Origin: Alkalihalophilus pseudofirmus
GTDB lineage: Bacteria > Bacillota > Bacilli > Bacillales > Bacillaceae_D
NCBI RefSeq assembly: GCF_029094545.1
Contig: NZ_CP117835.1
Coordinates: forward strand, 786,001-850,000
Direction: 5' to 3'
Length of the DNA: 64,000 nucleotides
Shown here: piece after piece, positions 48,044 to 57,210 of the stretch
Layout: each line of letters begins with the position of its first letter
How positions within the stretch are numbered: position 1 is the stretch's first letter
Translations under genes and position numbers: made by a program
Notes under the pieces: generated by a model
What the model was told of the DNA's origin: nothing
The model's database searches: none
The model's input: the letters and a program-made list of their open reading frames with translations, nothing else

Positions 48044-48691
48044 GTGGAAGACGTGATTAATAACCAAGTTGAAAATTATCTAAAATCACTTGTCCCAAAT
48101 AGAACCCAATTAGTTATGGAGATGGAAACGTACGCCAAAGAACATCAAGTGCCGATTATGGATTTAGTCGGGATGGAGAGCCTGCTTTGGCAGCTTAAAC
48201 TGATTCAGCCAGAACGTATCCTTGAAGTCGGGGCAGCAATTGGCTATTCAGCGATCCGAATGGCACAAGAGCTGCCTAATGCAACTATTATTACGATTGA
48301 GAGAGATGAAGTACGCTATAAACAAGCGGTGGCAAATATTGAAAAAAATGAGTTGTCTGACCGAATTGAGGTACGATTTGGAGATGCACTTGATTTAGCT
48401 CAAATACTTGAATCAGAGCCCCTTTTTGATGTATTATTTATTGATGCCGCAAAAGGGCAATATCAACGTTTTCTTGATCTATATGGGAAAATGATCAAGC
48501 CAAATGGTGTTGTTTTTTCTGATAATGTTTTATTTAGAGGCCTAGTTGCCGAAGATGAAATAGAAGAAAAGCGATTACGCTCAATTGCTAGGAAATTAAG
48601 AACATATAACGAGTGGTTAATGCAGCATCCTGACTATGATACGAGAATTTTACCGGTCGGAGATGGGCTTGCGATAAGTATTAAGAAATAG
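48044..48691 (+). CDS. trmR: tRNA 5-hydroxyuridine methyltransferase TrmR
   Basis: Methylates 5-hydroxyuridine at tRNA position 34 to 5-methoxyuridine with AdoMet (YrrM in B. subtilis). The 215-residue O-methyltransferase fold has the AdoMet motif ILEVGAAIGYSAIRMA near residue 60, TIERDEVRYKQA, and the metal-site region FIDAAKGQYQRFL and VFSDNVLFRG. GTG 48044 follows AGGTAGAAAGAA; GTG 48053 is an alternative. It is followed by two U32-peptidase-like genes that generate the ho5U substrate. Confidence 0.9.
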   Translation: MEDVINNQVENYLKSLVPNRTQLVMEMETYAKEHQVPIMDLVGMESLLWQLKLIQPERILEVGAAIGYSAIRMAQELPNATIITIERDEVRYKQAVANIEKNELSDRIEVRFGDALDLAQILESEPLFDVLFIDAAKGQYQRFLDLYGKMIKPNGVVFSDNVLFRGLVAEDEIEEKRLRSIARKLRTYNEWLMQHPDYDTRILPVGDGLAISIKK

Positions 48692-48714
48692 AAGTACAGG
48701 AGGGTGAGAGTGAC

Positions 48715-49647
48715 ATGAGTAAAAAGCCAGAATTACTATGCACGCCGGCAGATCTAGAAGCAGCAGAACGCTTATTTAAAGCAGGTGCTGATGCGGTCAT
48801 CATCGGTGAAGAACGTTACGGGCTTCGTCTAGCAGGGGAATTTACAAGAGACGATATCAAAGCTTGTGTGAAGCTTGCGCATGATGCAGGCAAAAAAGTG
48901 TATGTGGTGATGAATGCACTTTTTCATAATGACAAAGTAGGGGAACTAGCAGATTACATTGCATTCTTAAAAGAGGCGAATGTGGATGCGATTGTGTTTG
49001 GGGACCCTGCTGTTTTAATGACAGCAAGAGAAGTGGCTCCTGATATGAAGCTGCACTGGAATACAGAAACAACGGCAACGAACTGGTTTACAGCAAATTA
49101 CTGGGGACGTAAGGGAGCAAAACGTGCTGTGTTGGCACGTGAGCTTAATATGGATGCCATCGTTGAAATTAAAGAAGAAGCGGATGTTGAGGTTGAGGTT
49201 CAAGTACATGGCATGACATGTATGTTCCAATCAAAACGTACGCTAATCGGCAACTATATGAAGTTCCAAGGAAAGAATCTAGCTGTAGAACGTACGGGTC
49301 AATCTCGTAATATGGTGTTATTTGATGAAGAACGTGATGCAAAATATCCTATTTTTGAAGATGAAAATGGGACGCATATTATGAGCCCTAATGATATTTC
49401 TATTATTGATGAGCTAGAAGAGATGATTGATGCTGGAGTGGACAGCTTTAAGATTGAAGGAATCTTAAAATCAACGGAGTATATGGAAGAAGTAGTAGCG
49501 GCGTATCGTGCGGCGATCGATTTATGTGTTCTAGACCGTGATGCCTATGAAGAGAAGAAAGATGAGTTTGTTGAACAAATCGAAGCAATCCAGCCAGCTA
49601 ACCGTAAGTTAGATACAGGATTCTTCTTTAAAGAAACGGTTTATTAA
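48715..49647 (+). CDS. U32 family tRNA hydroxylation protein, first subunit (TrhP1/YrrN type)
   Basis: One of two paired U32-family proteins that in B. subtilis (yrrN, yrrO) form ho5U34. The 310 residues start with PELLCTPADLEAAERLFKAGADAVIIG, the U32 N-terminal TIM-like repeat. The signature HGMTCMFQSKRTLIGNY retains one Cys but lacks the further cysteines of the second subunit, so it probably does not hold the cluster. AGGAGGGTGAGAG precedes ATG 48715. trhP2 starts 9 bases after its stop. Confidence 0.9.
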   Translation: MSKKPELLCTPADLEAAERLFKAGADAVIIGEERYGLRLAGEFTRDDIKACVKLAHDAGKKVYVVMNALFHNDKVGELADYIAFLKEANVDAIVFGDPAVLMTAREVAPDMKLHWNTETTATNWFTANYWGRKGAKRAVLARELNMDAIVEIKEEADVEVEVQVHGMTCMFQSKRTLIGNYMKFQGKNLAVERTGQSRNMVLFDEERDAKYPIFEDENGTHIMSPNDISIIDELEEMIDAGVDSFKIEGILKSTEYMEEVVAAYRAAIDLCVLDRDAYEEKKDEFVEQIEAIQPANRKLDTGFFFKETVY

Positions 49648-49656
49648 GGAGGGAAT

Positions 49657-50922
49657 ATGATGCAGACGATTGCTGAAACAACAAAAGAAGGCAAGCGTAT
49701 TATCGTGAAAAAGCCTGAGCTTCTTGCTCCGGCAGGAAGTTTAGATAAGCTGAAAGTCGCTGTACATTACGGTGCAGATGCTGTGTATATCGGAGGCCGG
49801 GAATTTGGCCTGCGCTCTAATGCAGACAACTTCTCAATCGATCAAATGCGTGAAGGTGTACAGTTTGCAAGTAAATACGGGGCAAAAGTATATGTTACAA
49901 CGAATATCTATGCTCATAATGAAAACATGGACGGGCTTGAAGAATACTTGCGTGACTTGCAGGATGTTGGTATAACAGGGATTATCGTTGCTGATCCATT
50001 GATTATTGAAACCTGTAAGCGAGTGGCACCTAAAGTAGAGGTGCACCTTAGCACACAGCAATCTCTTTCTAACTGGCTCGCTGTGAAGTATTGGAAAGAA
50101 GAAGGCTTACACCGTGTCGTTTTAGCTCGTGAGGTCAGTTTAGAAGAAATGCTTGAGATGAAGAAAAATGTGGATATTGAAATTGAAACATTTGTACACG
50201 GAGCAATGTGTATTTCATACTCAGGACGTTGTGTATTAAGTAACCATATGACTGCACGTGATTCAAACCGTGGAGGCTGCTGTCAATCATGCCGTTGGGA
50301 ATATGATCTTTACGAAACGAATGAGGACGGGGAAAAAGCATTATTTAACCCAGATGATGCAGCTTATACGATGAGCCCGAAAGATTTAAACCTTGTTCAA
50401 GCCATTCCTAAGCTGATTGAAGCAGGAATTGACAGTTTAAAAGTAGAAGGACGTATGAAATCTATCCATTACGTAGCAACTGTAACAAGTGTGTACCGTA
50501 AAGTAATTGATGCCTATTGTGCGGATCCTGAGAATTTTGTTATTGATAAATCTTGGTTAGATGAACTTGAGAAATGTGCTAACCGTGATTTTGCACCTCA
50601 ATTCTTTGAAGGCAAGCCGACGTTTGAAGAGCAAATGTATGGAACGCATCCAAAGCGTACGAAATATGATTTTGCTGGTCTTGTGCTTGATTATGATGCG
50701 GAGACAAGCATGGTAACATTACAGCAGCGCAATCACTTCAAACCTGGTGATGAGATCGAGTTCTTCGGTCCAGAAATTGAAAACTTTGTCCAAACAGTAG
50801 GAACGATTTGGAACGAAGAAGGCGATGAGATTGATGCAGCAAGACATCCGCTTGAGATCGTTCGTTTCAAGGTAGACCGTCCGGTTTATCCTCAGAATAT
50901 GATGCGTAAAGAGGTACGATAA
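49657..50922 (+). CDS. U32 family tRNA hydroxylation protein, second subunit (TrhP2/YrrO type)
   Basis: Partner of the preceding U32 protein in prephenate-dependent tRNA hydroxylation. The 421 residues contain KPELLAPAGSLDKLKVAVHYGADAVYIGG, the U32 signature ETFVHGAMCISYSGRCVLS and the cluster NRGGCCQSCRWEYDLYE, giving four-plus cysteines suited to an Fe-S cluster. A C-terminal U32 domain follows (RTKYDFAGLVLDYDAET). AAGGAGGG precedes ATG 49657. udk begins at the very next base after its stop. Confidence 0.92.
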   Translation: MMQTIAETTKEGKRIIVKKPELLAPAGSLDKLKVAVHYGADAVYIGGREFGLRSNADNFSIDQMREGVQFASKYGAKVYVTTNIYAHNENMDGLEEYLRDLQDVGITGIIVADPLIIETCKRVAPKVEVHLSTQQSLSNWLAVKYWKEEGLHRVVLAREVSLEEMLEMKKNVDIEIETFVHGAMCISYSGRCVLSNHMTARDSNRGGCCQSCRWEYDLYETNEDGEKALFNPDDAAYTMSPKDLNLVQAIPKLIEAGIDSLKVEGRMKSIHYVATVTSVYRKVIDAYCADPENFVIDKSWLDELEKCANRDFAPQFFEGKPTFEEQMYGTHPKRTKYDFAGLVLDYDAETSMVTLQQRNHFKPGDEIEFFGPEIENFVQTVGTIWNEEGDEIDAARHPLEIVRFKVDRPVYPQNMMRKEVR

Positions 50923-51558
50923 ATGGTGAAGAAACCGATAGTGATTGGTGTGGCAGGCGGAACAGGTTCTGGTAAAACCACTGTCGCAAAAGAAATTTTT
51001 CAACAGTTTAATGAGCAGTCTATTGTGTTAATCGAACAAGATGCGTATTATAAGGATCAAAGCCATCTTGCATTTGAGGAACGTCTTCAAACAAACTATG
51101 ATCACCCTTTTGCTTTTGATAATGATTTATTACTTGAGCACCTGCAGCAGCTTGCTCGCGGTGAGGGGATAGAGAAGCCAGTTTATGATTACAAAGCACA
51201 TACACGCTCTGATGATGTTATTGTGATCGACCCAAAAGACGTAATTATTGTTGAGGGTATTTTGATTTTAGAAGACGAACGCCTTCGTGATATGATGGAT
51301 ATTAAATTATTCGTCGATACTGATGCTGATATTCGTATTATCCGCCGTCTTGTTCGTGATATTAAAGAACGCGGCCGCTCGATTGAATCAGTAATTGACC
51401 AATATACAACGGTTGTAAGACCTATGCATCTCCAATTTATTGAGCCAACAAAGCGTTATGCGGACGTAGTCATTCCAGAGGGTGGCCAAAACCGTGTCGC
51501 AATTGATCTAATGGTGACAAAAATTCGCACAATTATTGAAGAAAAAGCCATTTTGTAA
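50923..51558 (+). CDS. udk: Uridine/cytidine kinase
   Basis: Phosphorylates uridine and cytidine for pyrimidine salvage. The 211 residues show the P-loop [17 protein letters not shown] near residue 10, [45 protein letters not shown], and the lid [21 protein letters not shown]. It starts directly after the TrhP2 stop, with GAGGTACG as a weak ribosome site, so expression is probably coupled to the tRNA modification genes. A terminator follows. Confidence 0.97.
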   Translation: MVKKPIVIGVAGGTGSGKTTVAKEIFQQFNEQSIVLIEQDAYYKDQSHLAFEERLQTNYDHPFAFDNDLLLEHLQQLARGEGIEKPVYDYKAHTRSDDVIVIDPKDVIIVEGILILEDERLRDMMDIKLFVDTDADIRIIRRLVRDIKERGRSIESVIDQYTTVVRPMHLQFIEPTKRYADVVIPEGGQNRVAIDLMVTKIRTIIEEKAIL

Positions 51559-51565
51559 TAGCATA

Positions 51566-51603
51566 AAGAAAGCGAGGTTCCATAGACCTTGCTTCTTTTT
51601 CTA
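51566..51603 (+). terminator. Terminator after udk
   Basis: AAGAA-GC-AGGT pairs with ACCT-GC-TTCTT with two mismatches, followed by TTTTT. Confidence 0.75.
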
Positions 51604-51682
51604 CATATGTATAGAATTTCTTATTTTAGATGGGAATACTATATACAACTGATATTGGATATATGACGAGGAGTGAAAGTCA

Positions 51683-52159
51683 ATGGCAGAAGAAAAAAAG
51701 CATTATATGACTGAAGATGGAAAGCGTAAATTAGAAGAAGAATTAGAATTTCTTAAAACAGAGCGACGTAAAGAAGTCGTTGAGCGTATAAAAATTGCCC
51801 GCAGCTTTGGTGATCTATCTGAGAACTCTGAGTACGACTCAGCAAAAGAAGAGCAAGCTTTCGTTGAAGGACGTATTGCTCAGCTTGAAAAAATGATTCG
51901 TAACGCGGTTATGATTGAAGAAGAAGCAGGTTCATCTCATGCTGTATCATTAGGTAAGCGTGTTAAATTTATTGAACTTCCTGATGGAGATGAAGAAGAG
52001 TATACAATCGTAGGTAGTGCAGAAAGTGATCCTGCAGAAGGTAAGATCTCAAACGATTCACCAATGGCACAAAGCTTACTAGGACGCTCTGTAGGAGATA
52101 AAGTAACAGTTAACACTCCTGCTGGTGAAATGAAAATTGAAATCTTAGAAATTAACTAA
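51683..52159 (+). CDS. greA: Transcription elongation factor GreA
   Basis: Rescues backtracked RNA polymerase by stimulating transcript cleavage. At 158 residues it has the N-terminal coiled coil (about 8-75) with the acidic tip [18 protein letters not shown] carrying the catalytic Asp/Glu pair, then the FKBP-like C-terminal domain ([21 protein letters not shown] and [24 protein letters not shown]). Its ribosome site is GAGGAG. It is monocistronic between two terminators. Confidence 0.98.
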   Translation: MAEEKKHYMTEDGKRKLEEELEFLKTERRKEVVERIKIARSFGDLSENSEYDSAKEEQAFVEGRIAQLEKMIRNAVMIEEEAGSSHAVSLGKRVKFIELPDGDEEEYTIVGSAESDPAEGKISNDSPMAQSLLGRSVGDKVTVNTPAGEMKIEILEIN

Positions 52160-52168
52160 GCAATGAAG

Positions 52169-52200
52169 AAAACCGCCTCTACGGGCGGTTTTTTGTTTTT
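52169..52200 (+). terminator. Terminator after greA
   Basis: AAACCGCC pairs with GGCGGTTT around TCTACG and is followed by TTTTGTTTTT. The minus-strand gene at 52210 ends just beyond, so it may act in both directions. Confidence 0.92.
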
Positions 52201-52209
52201 TAATATGTT

Positions 52210-53355
52210 TTATTGATCCAATACTTGTTTTGCTAGCTGAATGACCGTCATATCATCCATTGGCGGATTATGCAGACCAAACCGGACATCCCGGTAGTAA
52301 CGTTGCAGAGGATTATCGTGAAAGAGACCGCTTGCTCCGGCCACCCGCATTGCTTGGTCTACAACATCGTTGGCCGAATTAACTACCATCATTTTAACGG
52401 CAGCAAGCTCCGGCTTCATGAATGATCTTTCTTCTTGTGATGAATTATCCCATTTTTTAGCTACCGAGTAAAGAAAATGTCTGCTTTGCATCAGCTTCGC
52501 TTCATTTTCTCCAATGCGCTGCTGCACATTTTGCAGCTCACTTATTGTGCCTGAAATACTATTTGGCGAATACGTTTTTGCGAAGTTGATCGATTCTCTC
52601 TGAGCAGCTTCAGCAATGCCTAAGTAGCATGCAGGTATATGCAAAAGCCAGCCCATCGCCGGTTTTTCTTTTTTTGAAAGCCGCTCGACTAAGAAACGGT
52701 TAGGTACTCGCACGTTTTTTAAGAGGAGGTCGTGACTGCCTGTAGCACGCATTCCAACGGTGTTCCAGGTTTCTTCAATAATTATGCCCGTACTCTCACG
52801 TGGGACTAAGAAATTTGCTGTACCCTCTTCATATTCTAAAGAGGCTGTGACAATGAAATAATCAAGTACAGGAGCCATTGTCGTGAATGTTTTCTTTCCT
52901 GAAATCACCCACTCTGTGCCGTCTTTCACAGCAGTCGTTTGCGGTTTGCCCCCTCGGGTAGGACTTCCTGTATCAGGCTCAGTTGCCGCAGCATTAATTA
53001 ATTTGCCGTGATGGAATACCTCCTCACAAATCTCTTTATAAATGTTTTCGTTCCACTTATTTTGTTCTCCTAAATTCTTAATGATTCCCATATGCCAGCC
53101 AATGGATAAAGCCGTAGCCCCGTCACCCTGTGCCAACAGTTGCTGTAAGCGCACAAGTTCGTATAATGTTATCTCAGCTCCCCCATATTTCTTTGGCACG
53201 GTCAAACTTGTGTAACCTATCTGTTTTAGTTCTTCTATATTTTCTTTTGGGAAGCTTGCATCTAGATCATGAGCTGCAGCTCGTTTACAAAATCGTTCTA
53301 CAAAAGGTTTTAATTCTTTTATACGCTCATCTGTTTGGTGTAAGTTACTACCCAC
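52210..53355 (-). CDS. Acyl-CoA dehydrogenase-like flavoprotein
   Basis: A 381-residue member of the acyl-CoA dehydrogenase superfamily: N-terminal helical domain, the FAD/substrate block AATEPDTGSPTRGGKPQTTA with the Trp/Thr-type segment WVISGKKTFTT, and MRATGSHDLLLKNVRVP. The C terminus reads YRDVRFGLHNPPMDD, so the usual catalytic Glu segment (YEGT) is absent and an HNPPxDD-type end as in DszC-like monooxygenases is possible. AAGGAGGTC sets the start at GTG 53355 over the upstream frame. It is inserted on the minus strand between greA and yrrS and has no pathway neighbours. Confidence 0.85.
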   Translation of the reverse strand: MGSNLHQTDERIKELKPFVERFCKRAAAHDLDASFPKENIEELKQIGYTSLTVPKKYGGAEITLYELVRLQQLLAQGDGATALSIGWHMGIIKNLGEQNKWNENIYKEICEEVFHHGKLINAAATEPDTGSPTRGGKPQTTAVKDGTEWVISGKKTFTTMAPVLDYFIVTASLEYEEGTANFLVPRESTGIIIEETWNTVGMRATGSHDLLLKNVRVPNRFLVERLSKKEKPAMGWLLHIPACYLGIAEAAQRESINFAKTYSPNSISGTISELQNVQQRIGENEAKLMQSRHFLYSVAKKWDNSSQEERSFMKPELAAVKMMVVNSANDVVDQAMRVAGASGLFHDNPLQRYYRDVRFGLHNPPMDDMTVIQLAKQVLDQ

Positions 53356-53679
53356 AACTTGACCTCCTTGTTCAAATAAACTTATAAACAGAATACGCAA
53401 AGCTTTCATAAAACGCAAAAAAACAACCTTGCCTGTTCGGAAAAATGTGTTCTTTTCAAATAGGTCGCATGGTCGTAAAAAAATATGTAGAATATCGGAA
53501 GTGCCACATTACTTTGCTAACATTTGATAGGATAGGAAAAGTGGAAGGTGTGTACCATCACGAAAAAGATGAAAATACTTCCTTAGACATAGTCGCCTTT
53601 TAGGGAGAGATTTTGTATAATACTATTCATAGATGATCCATTTAGTAGTTGATAGTTTAAGAGAGAGGAAGTGGAAACT

Positions 53680-54288
53680 GTGCAAGGAACACGTTTTGAA
53701 CATCGAAAAAAGAAGCGTATGAATACAATTTTAAATGTAGCTATAGGACTCGTAGTCGTCTTAATTATTGTGTTTGCAGCGCAAATATTCCTCGGCTCTT
53801 CTAATACAGAAGAAGCAGCACTTGAAATAGATGATGAATCTGAAGAAAATGTAGAAGTTGAAACAGAACCTGAAGCAACGGTTGACCCGGAAGAAGTAGC
53901 TGATTCACCTGAGGAAGCACCTGATGAGGAAGCATTAGAAGAAGATGAAGACGAAGAAGGCACAGAAGAGGATGAACTAGAGCCGGTTGAAGACGGCGAT
54001 TGGGAACCGGTTGGTACAAACCAATCAGGAGAGTTCTCACATGACTTTACGAAGGGCGGTCAAAACTGGAATGAAATGGAACGAGCTCTTCGTTATGCTG
54101 CAGGTCTTGGCGATGACATGATCGTATGGCGTATCGAAAATGGCGGACCTACTTCTGTTGTCGGGACAGTAAGTGGACCAACTGAGCAAACGACCCCATA
54201 TCAAATCCAGCTTGATTGGGTAGATGGGCAAGGCTGGATGCCTGTTTCAAAAGAACAATTATCACAAAACCCTTATCGCAGAGGGTAA
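53680..54288 (+). CDS. yrrS: DUF1510 family membrane-anchored protein (YrrS)
   Basis: A 202-residue protein with a short basic N terminus (FEHRKKKR), one membrane helix (about 18-38), a long Glu/Asp-rich extracytoplasmic linker of about 65 residues, and a C-terminal DUF1510 domain with NWNEMERALRYAAGL, GPTSVVGTVSG and WVDGQGWMPVS. GAGAGAGGAA is too close to GTG 53671, so GTG 53680 is used. In B. subtilis yrrS is followed by the penicillin-binding gene pbpI; no such gene is here. Confidence 0.88.
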   Translation: MQGTRFEHRKKKRMNTILNVAIGLVVVLIIVFAAQIFLGSSNTEEAALEIDDESEENVEVETEPEATVDPEEVADSPEEAPDEEALEEDEDEEGTEEDELEPVEDGDWEPVGTNQSGEFSHDFTKGGQNWNEMERALRYAAGLGDDMIVWRIENGGPTSVVGTVSGPTEQTTPYQIQLDWVDGQGWMPVSKEQLSQNPYRRG

Positions 54289-54293
54289 CGTGG

Positions 54294-54330
54294 AAGTGGC
54301 TGTCCAATTTTTGGGCAGCCACTTGCTTTA
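54294..54330. terminator. Probable bidirectional terminator
   Basis: AAGTGGCTGTCC pairs with GGGCAGCCACTT (54313-54324) with one G/T pair; the T-tract is weak (GCTTTATATA). It lies between yrrS and the convergent HMCES gene. Confidence 0.6.
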
Positions 54331-54337
54331 TATACGT

Positions 54338-55009
54338 TTAATTAATCGGTTTGACACACTCCGCTTCATCATTTCTTGGGTTATTAACGATAGTTGAAAC
54401 TTGGTCAGCCATCATGGGATCAGATTGATAAGGGGAGAGTAATTGTTTTACTTTTGCTAAATTTGACTCAGTACTAAGCCAAGTCGAGTAGTCTTGCTGC
54501 TTCAATATGACGGGCATTCTGTCATGTAAGCCAGACATGAGCTTATTAGGTTTTGTAGTTAGAATCGTACAGCTGTATATAGCATTATTCTTCTCATCTA
54601 CGTATTTTTCCCAAAGGCCGGCCAGCCCAAATAGCTGCCGATTTTTTAGAGAAATGAAATAAGGAACTTTATTGTTACCATCTCGCTTCCATTCATAAAA
54701 TCCAGAACAAGGTATCAGACAACGTTTCTGTTTGAAAGGCTGCTTGAAGGAGGGCTTTTCATCAACGGTTTCCCCTCTAGCGTTAATCAGTTTGTACCCA
54801 ATCTTTTCATCTTTTGCCCATCTCGGAATAAGGCCCCAGTGTAAATACCCTATTCTCCTATCACCATTTTCTCCCTGAATAATGGAAAGTATCTGACTTT
54901 GAGGGGCTATATTATAGCGAGCAGAATAATCACTAGGAACGTCATTCATAAATTTAAATTCTTCTTGCAGCTGCTTTCTACCGCTAAATAAAGAGAAACG
55001 TCCACACCT
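54338..55009 (-). CDS. YedK/HMCES-family abasic-site protein with AGG in place of the start codon
   Basis: HMCES proteins crosslink abasic sites in single-stranded DNA through Cys2, exposed after Met removal. The core reads CGRFSLF, YNIAPQSQ, WGLIPRWAKDEK, LINARGETV, PCSGFYEWKR and LHDRMPVIL, so the conserved Asn, Glu and His sites remain. Family members begin MCGRF. Here the codon before Cys is AGG (55009-55007), while GGAGGG sits 5-6 bases upstream exactly where a ribosome site should be. The open frame can start only at TTG 55042, placing Cys at residue 13. Probably a single-base loss of ATG, possibly a nonfunctional gene or a sequencing error; the 223-residue core is otherwise intact. Confidence 0.75.
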   Translation of the reverse strand, partial: RCGRFSLFSGRKQLQEEFKFMNDVPSDYSARYNIAPQSQILSIIQGENGDRRIGYLHWGLIPRWAKDEKIGYKLINARGETVDEKPSFKQPFKQKRCLIPCSGFYEWKRDGNNKVPYFISLKNRQLFGLAGLWEKYVDEKNNAIYSCTILTTKPNKLMSGLHDRMPVILKQQDYSTWLSTESNLAKVKQLLSPYQSDPMMADQVSTIVNNPRNDEAECVKPIN

Positions 55010-55146
55010 AATATCCCTCCAATATCCATCCGTTTCTAACAAGTATAACCAAGTATCCCTGCATGGATCTTAATTAGAATCCTGCACTATGTAAAAATGA
55101 GTAGTCAAAGACCCCTCGATTGAATATGATAGTGATAACTCCTTAT

Positions 55147-55161
55147 TTGTAATTATTATAA
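55147..55161 (+). promoter_or_regulatory. PerR box upstream of the P1B-ATPase gene
   Basis: TTGTAATTATTATAA matches the Bacillus PerR consensus TTATAATNATTATAA in 14 of the 15 positions, counting N as a match. It lies 79 bases before the ATPase start in an AT-rich control region. B. subtilis pfeT/zosA is PerR-controlled, which fits. Confidence 0.75.
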
Positions 55162-55239
55162 ATAATAATCTTTATCAATTAAAACCATGACTAAATTATG
55201 GAAAACATTCTTCAATCACTGATTACGGGAGGGGTTTAA

Positions 55240-57210
55240 TTGGACGCAGTTAAGGCGGGAGGCTGCTCAAGTTGTGCTCATATGGAAAAGTGTTACGGAA
55301 CAGAAAGCTGTCAACTTAAAAAGAACAAAATGAAATTCGTAGAAGAACATTTAGAGTTAACATTAGCACTTATAAGCGGCAGTATCATCATTATGGCTTG
55401 GTTACTGCAAAGATATGAATATCCAGCGCTCTCGGTCGCCCTATTTTTAAGTGCCTATGTCATAGGGGGCTATTTTAAAGCTAGGGAAGGCATAGAAGAT
55501 GCACTATCTAATAAAACTTTGAATGTAGAGCTTTTAATGATCTTCGCTGCAATCGGTTCAGCCTTCATTGGTTATTGGGTGGAAGGCGCAATTTTGATCT
55601 TTATTTTTTCTTTAAGCGGGGCTCTTGAAACCTACACGATGAATAAAAGTCACCGAGAAATTTCATCCCTTATGGACTTACGACCTGAAACAGCGACTGT
55701 TTTGGTCAATGGGAAAGAACGTAAAGTAGGGGTAGACCATTTAGTGATTGGTAATTTCGTACTCATAAAACCAGGGGAACGTATACCAGCCGATGGGAAG
55801 ATTGTTAAGGGTACATCGATGATTGATGAAGCAGCGTTAAGCGGTGAAGCGCTTCCTCTTCTTAAAACAGTAAATGATGAAGTATTTACAGGTACAGTAA
55901 ATAAAAATGGCTTAATTACCATTGAAGTAACGAAAAAAAGCGAGGAGACATTGTTCCAAAAAATTATAGAACTTGTACAACAAGCGAAAGAGGAAAAAAC
56001 ACCTTCCCAGCAATTTATTGAGAAATTTGAAGGTCCTTATGTGAAAATTGTTCTGCTCATTGTAGGATTAATGTTATTTTTACCTCATTATATTCTTGGA
56101 TGGAGTTGGAGTGAAACATGGTACAGAGCCATGGTGATGCTTGTTGTAGCTTCACCCTGTGCTCTAGTGGCTTCAATTATGCCGGCTACATTATCAGCGA
56201 TATCGAATGGAGCGCGTAAAGGAATTCTATTCAAGGGCGGTGTCCATCTTGAAAGCTTAGCAGCACTTAAGGCCATTGCTTTTGATAAAACAGGTACATT
56301 AACAAAGGGAAAGCCTTCTGTAACGGATCTTTTTATCCGCCCAGGTTTAGATAAGGAAGTATTTTTACAAAGTGTGTATATAATTGAAAAGCAATCGACC
56401 CATCCATTAGCGGAGGCTGTTGTTCATTATGTGAAGGATCATAATGTGAAAGATAGGGGCATTCATTCAGCACTCTCTGTTGATTCTATGCATGAAATCC
56501 CAGGGTGTGGGGTAGAAGCTAAGATAAACGATATTCCGTGGAAAGTGGGGAAGCGTAGTTTTATTGGGGATTCTTTGGCCGGCTCTTTTTACGGAAATGA
56601 AGCAAATAGACTTCAAGAGGAAGGGAAAACTCTTGTGTATGTGGCAGATGATAAGGGGGTAGCTGGACTGTTCGCTGTCCAAGATACGTTGCGTGAAACG
56701 ACAAAAGAGGCCGTGAAATCATTCAAAGACCAAGGGCTTTATACGATTATGCTCACTGGAGATCAGGCGGCAACAGCTGCCGCTGTGAAAGAAATGACTC
56801 AGATTGATACAGTGGTGGCAGGCTGTTTACCTGAAGGGAAAGTAATGGAAATCAAAAAGCTTAAAGAAAAGTATCACACTATTGCGATGGTCGGGGATGG
56901 AATTAATGATGCACCTGCTTTGGCTGCGGCAAATATCGGAGTCGCAATGGGAGGAGGTACTGATGCTGCGATTGAAACGTCTGATATCGTTTTAATGAAA
57001 AACGATTTATCAAAAATTGCTGAAGCTGTTCGTTTATCGAAACGAATGAATCGAATTATTAAACAAAATATTGTTTTTTCGATTGCTGTTATCGCATTGC
57101 TCATTATCTCTAATTTTATGGGGCATGTTTCGCTTCCTCTAGGGGTGATTGGACATGAAGGCAGTACCATTCTTGTGATCTTGAATGGTTTGAGATTATT
57201 ACGAGGATAA
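55240..57210 (+). CDS. P1B-type metal-transporting ATPase (PfeT/ZosA-like)
   Basis: A heavy-metal efflux ATPase of 656 residues. The membrane metal site is SPC (VASPCALVAS), typical of the Fe(II)/Co/Zn group, not CPC. Other motifs are the actuator LSGEALP, the phosphorylation site DKTGTLTKG, STHPLAEAVV, TGDQAA and GDGINDAPALAAA. No ferredoxin-like heavy-metal domain is present; instead the N terminus has five cysteines (CSSCAHMEKCYGTESC). The start is TTG 55240 after GGGAGGGG. The closest B. subtilis counterpart is PfeT (ZosA), an iron exporter. A PerR box upstream supports peroxide/iron control. Confidence 0.9.
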   Translation: MDAVKAGGCSSCAHMEKCYGTESCQLKKNKMKFVEEHLELTLALISGSIIIMAWLLQRYEYPALSVALFLSAYVIGGYFKAREGIEDALSNKTLNVELLMIFAAIGSAFIGYWVEGAILIFIFSLSGALETYTMNKSHREISSLMDLRPETATVLVNGKERKVGVDHLVIGNFVLIKPGERIPADGKIVKGTSMIDEAALSGEALPLLKTVNDEVFTGTVNKNGLITIEVTKKSEETLFQKIIELVQQAKEEKTPSQQFIEKFEGPYVKIVLLIVGLMLFLPHYILGWSWSETWYRAMVMLVVASPCALVASIMPATLSAISNGARKGILFKGGVHLESLAALKAIAFDKTGTLTKGKPSVTDLFIRPGLDKEVFLQSVYIIEKQSTHPLAEAVVHYVKDHNVKDRGIHSALSVDSMHEIPGCGVEAKINDIPWKVGKRSFIGDSLAGSFYGNEANRLQEEGKTLVYVADDKGVAGLFAVQDTLRETTKEAVKSFKDQGLYTIMLTGDQAATAAAVKEMTQIDTVVAGCLPEGKVMEIKKLKEKYHTIAMVGDGINDAPALAAANIGVAMGGGTDAAIETSDIVLMKNDLSKIAEAVRLSKRMNRIIKQNIVFSIAVIALLIISNFMGHVSLPLGVIGHEGSTILVILNGLRLLRG

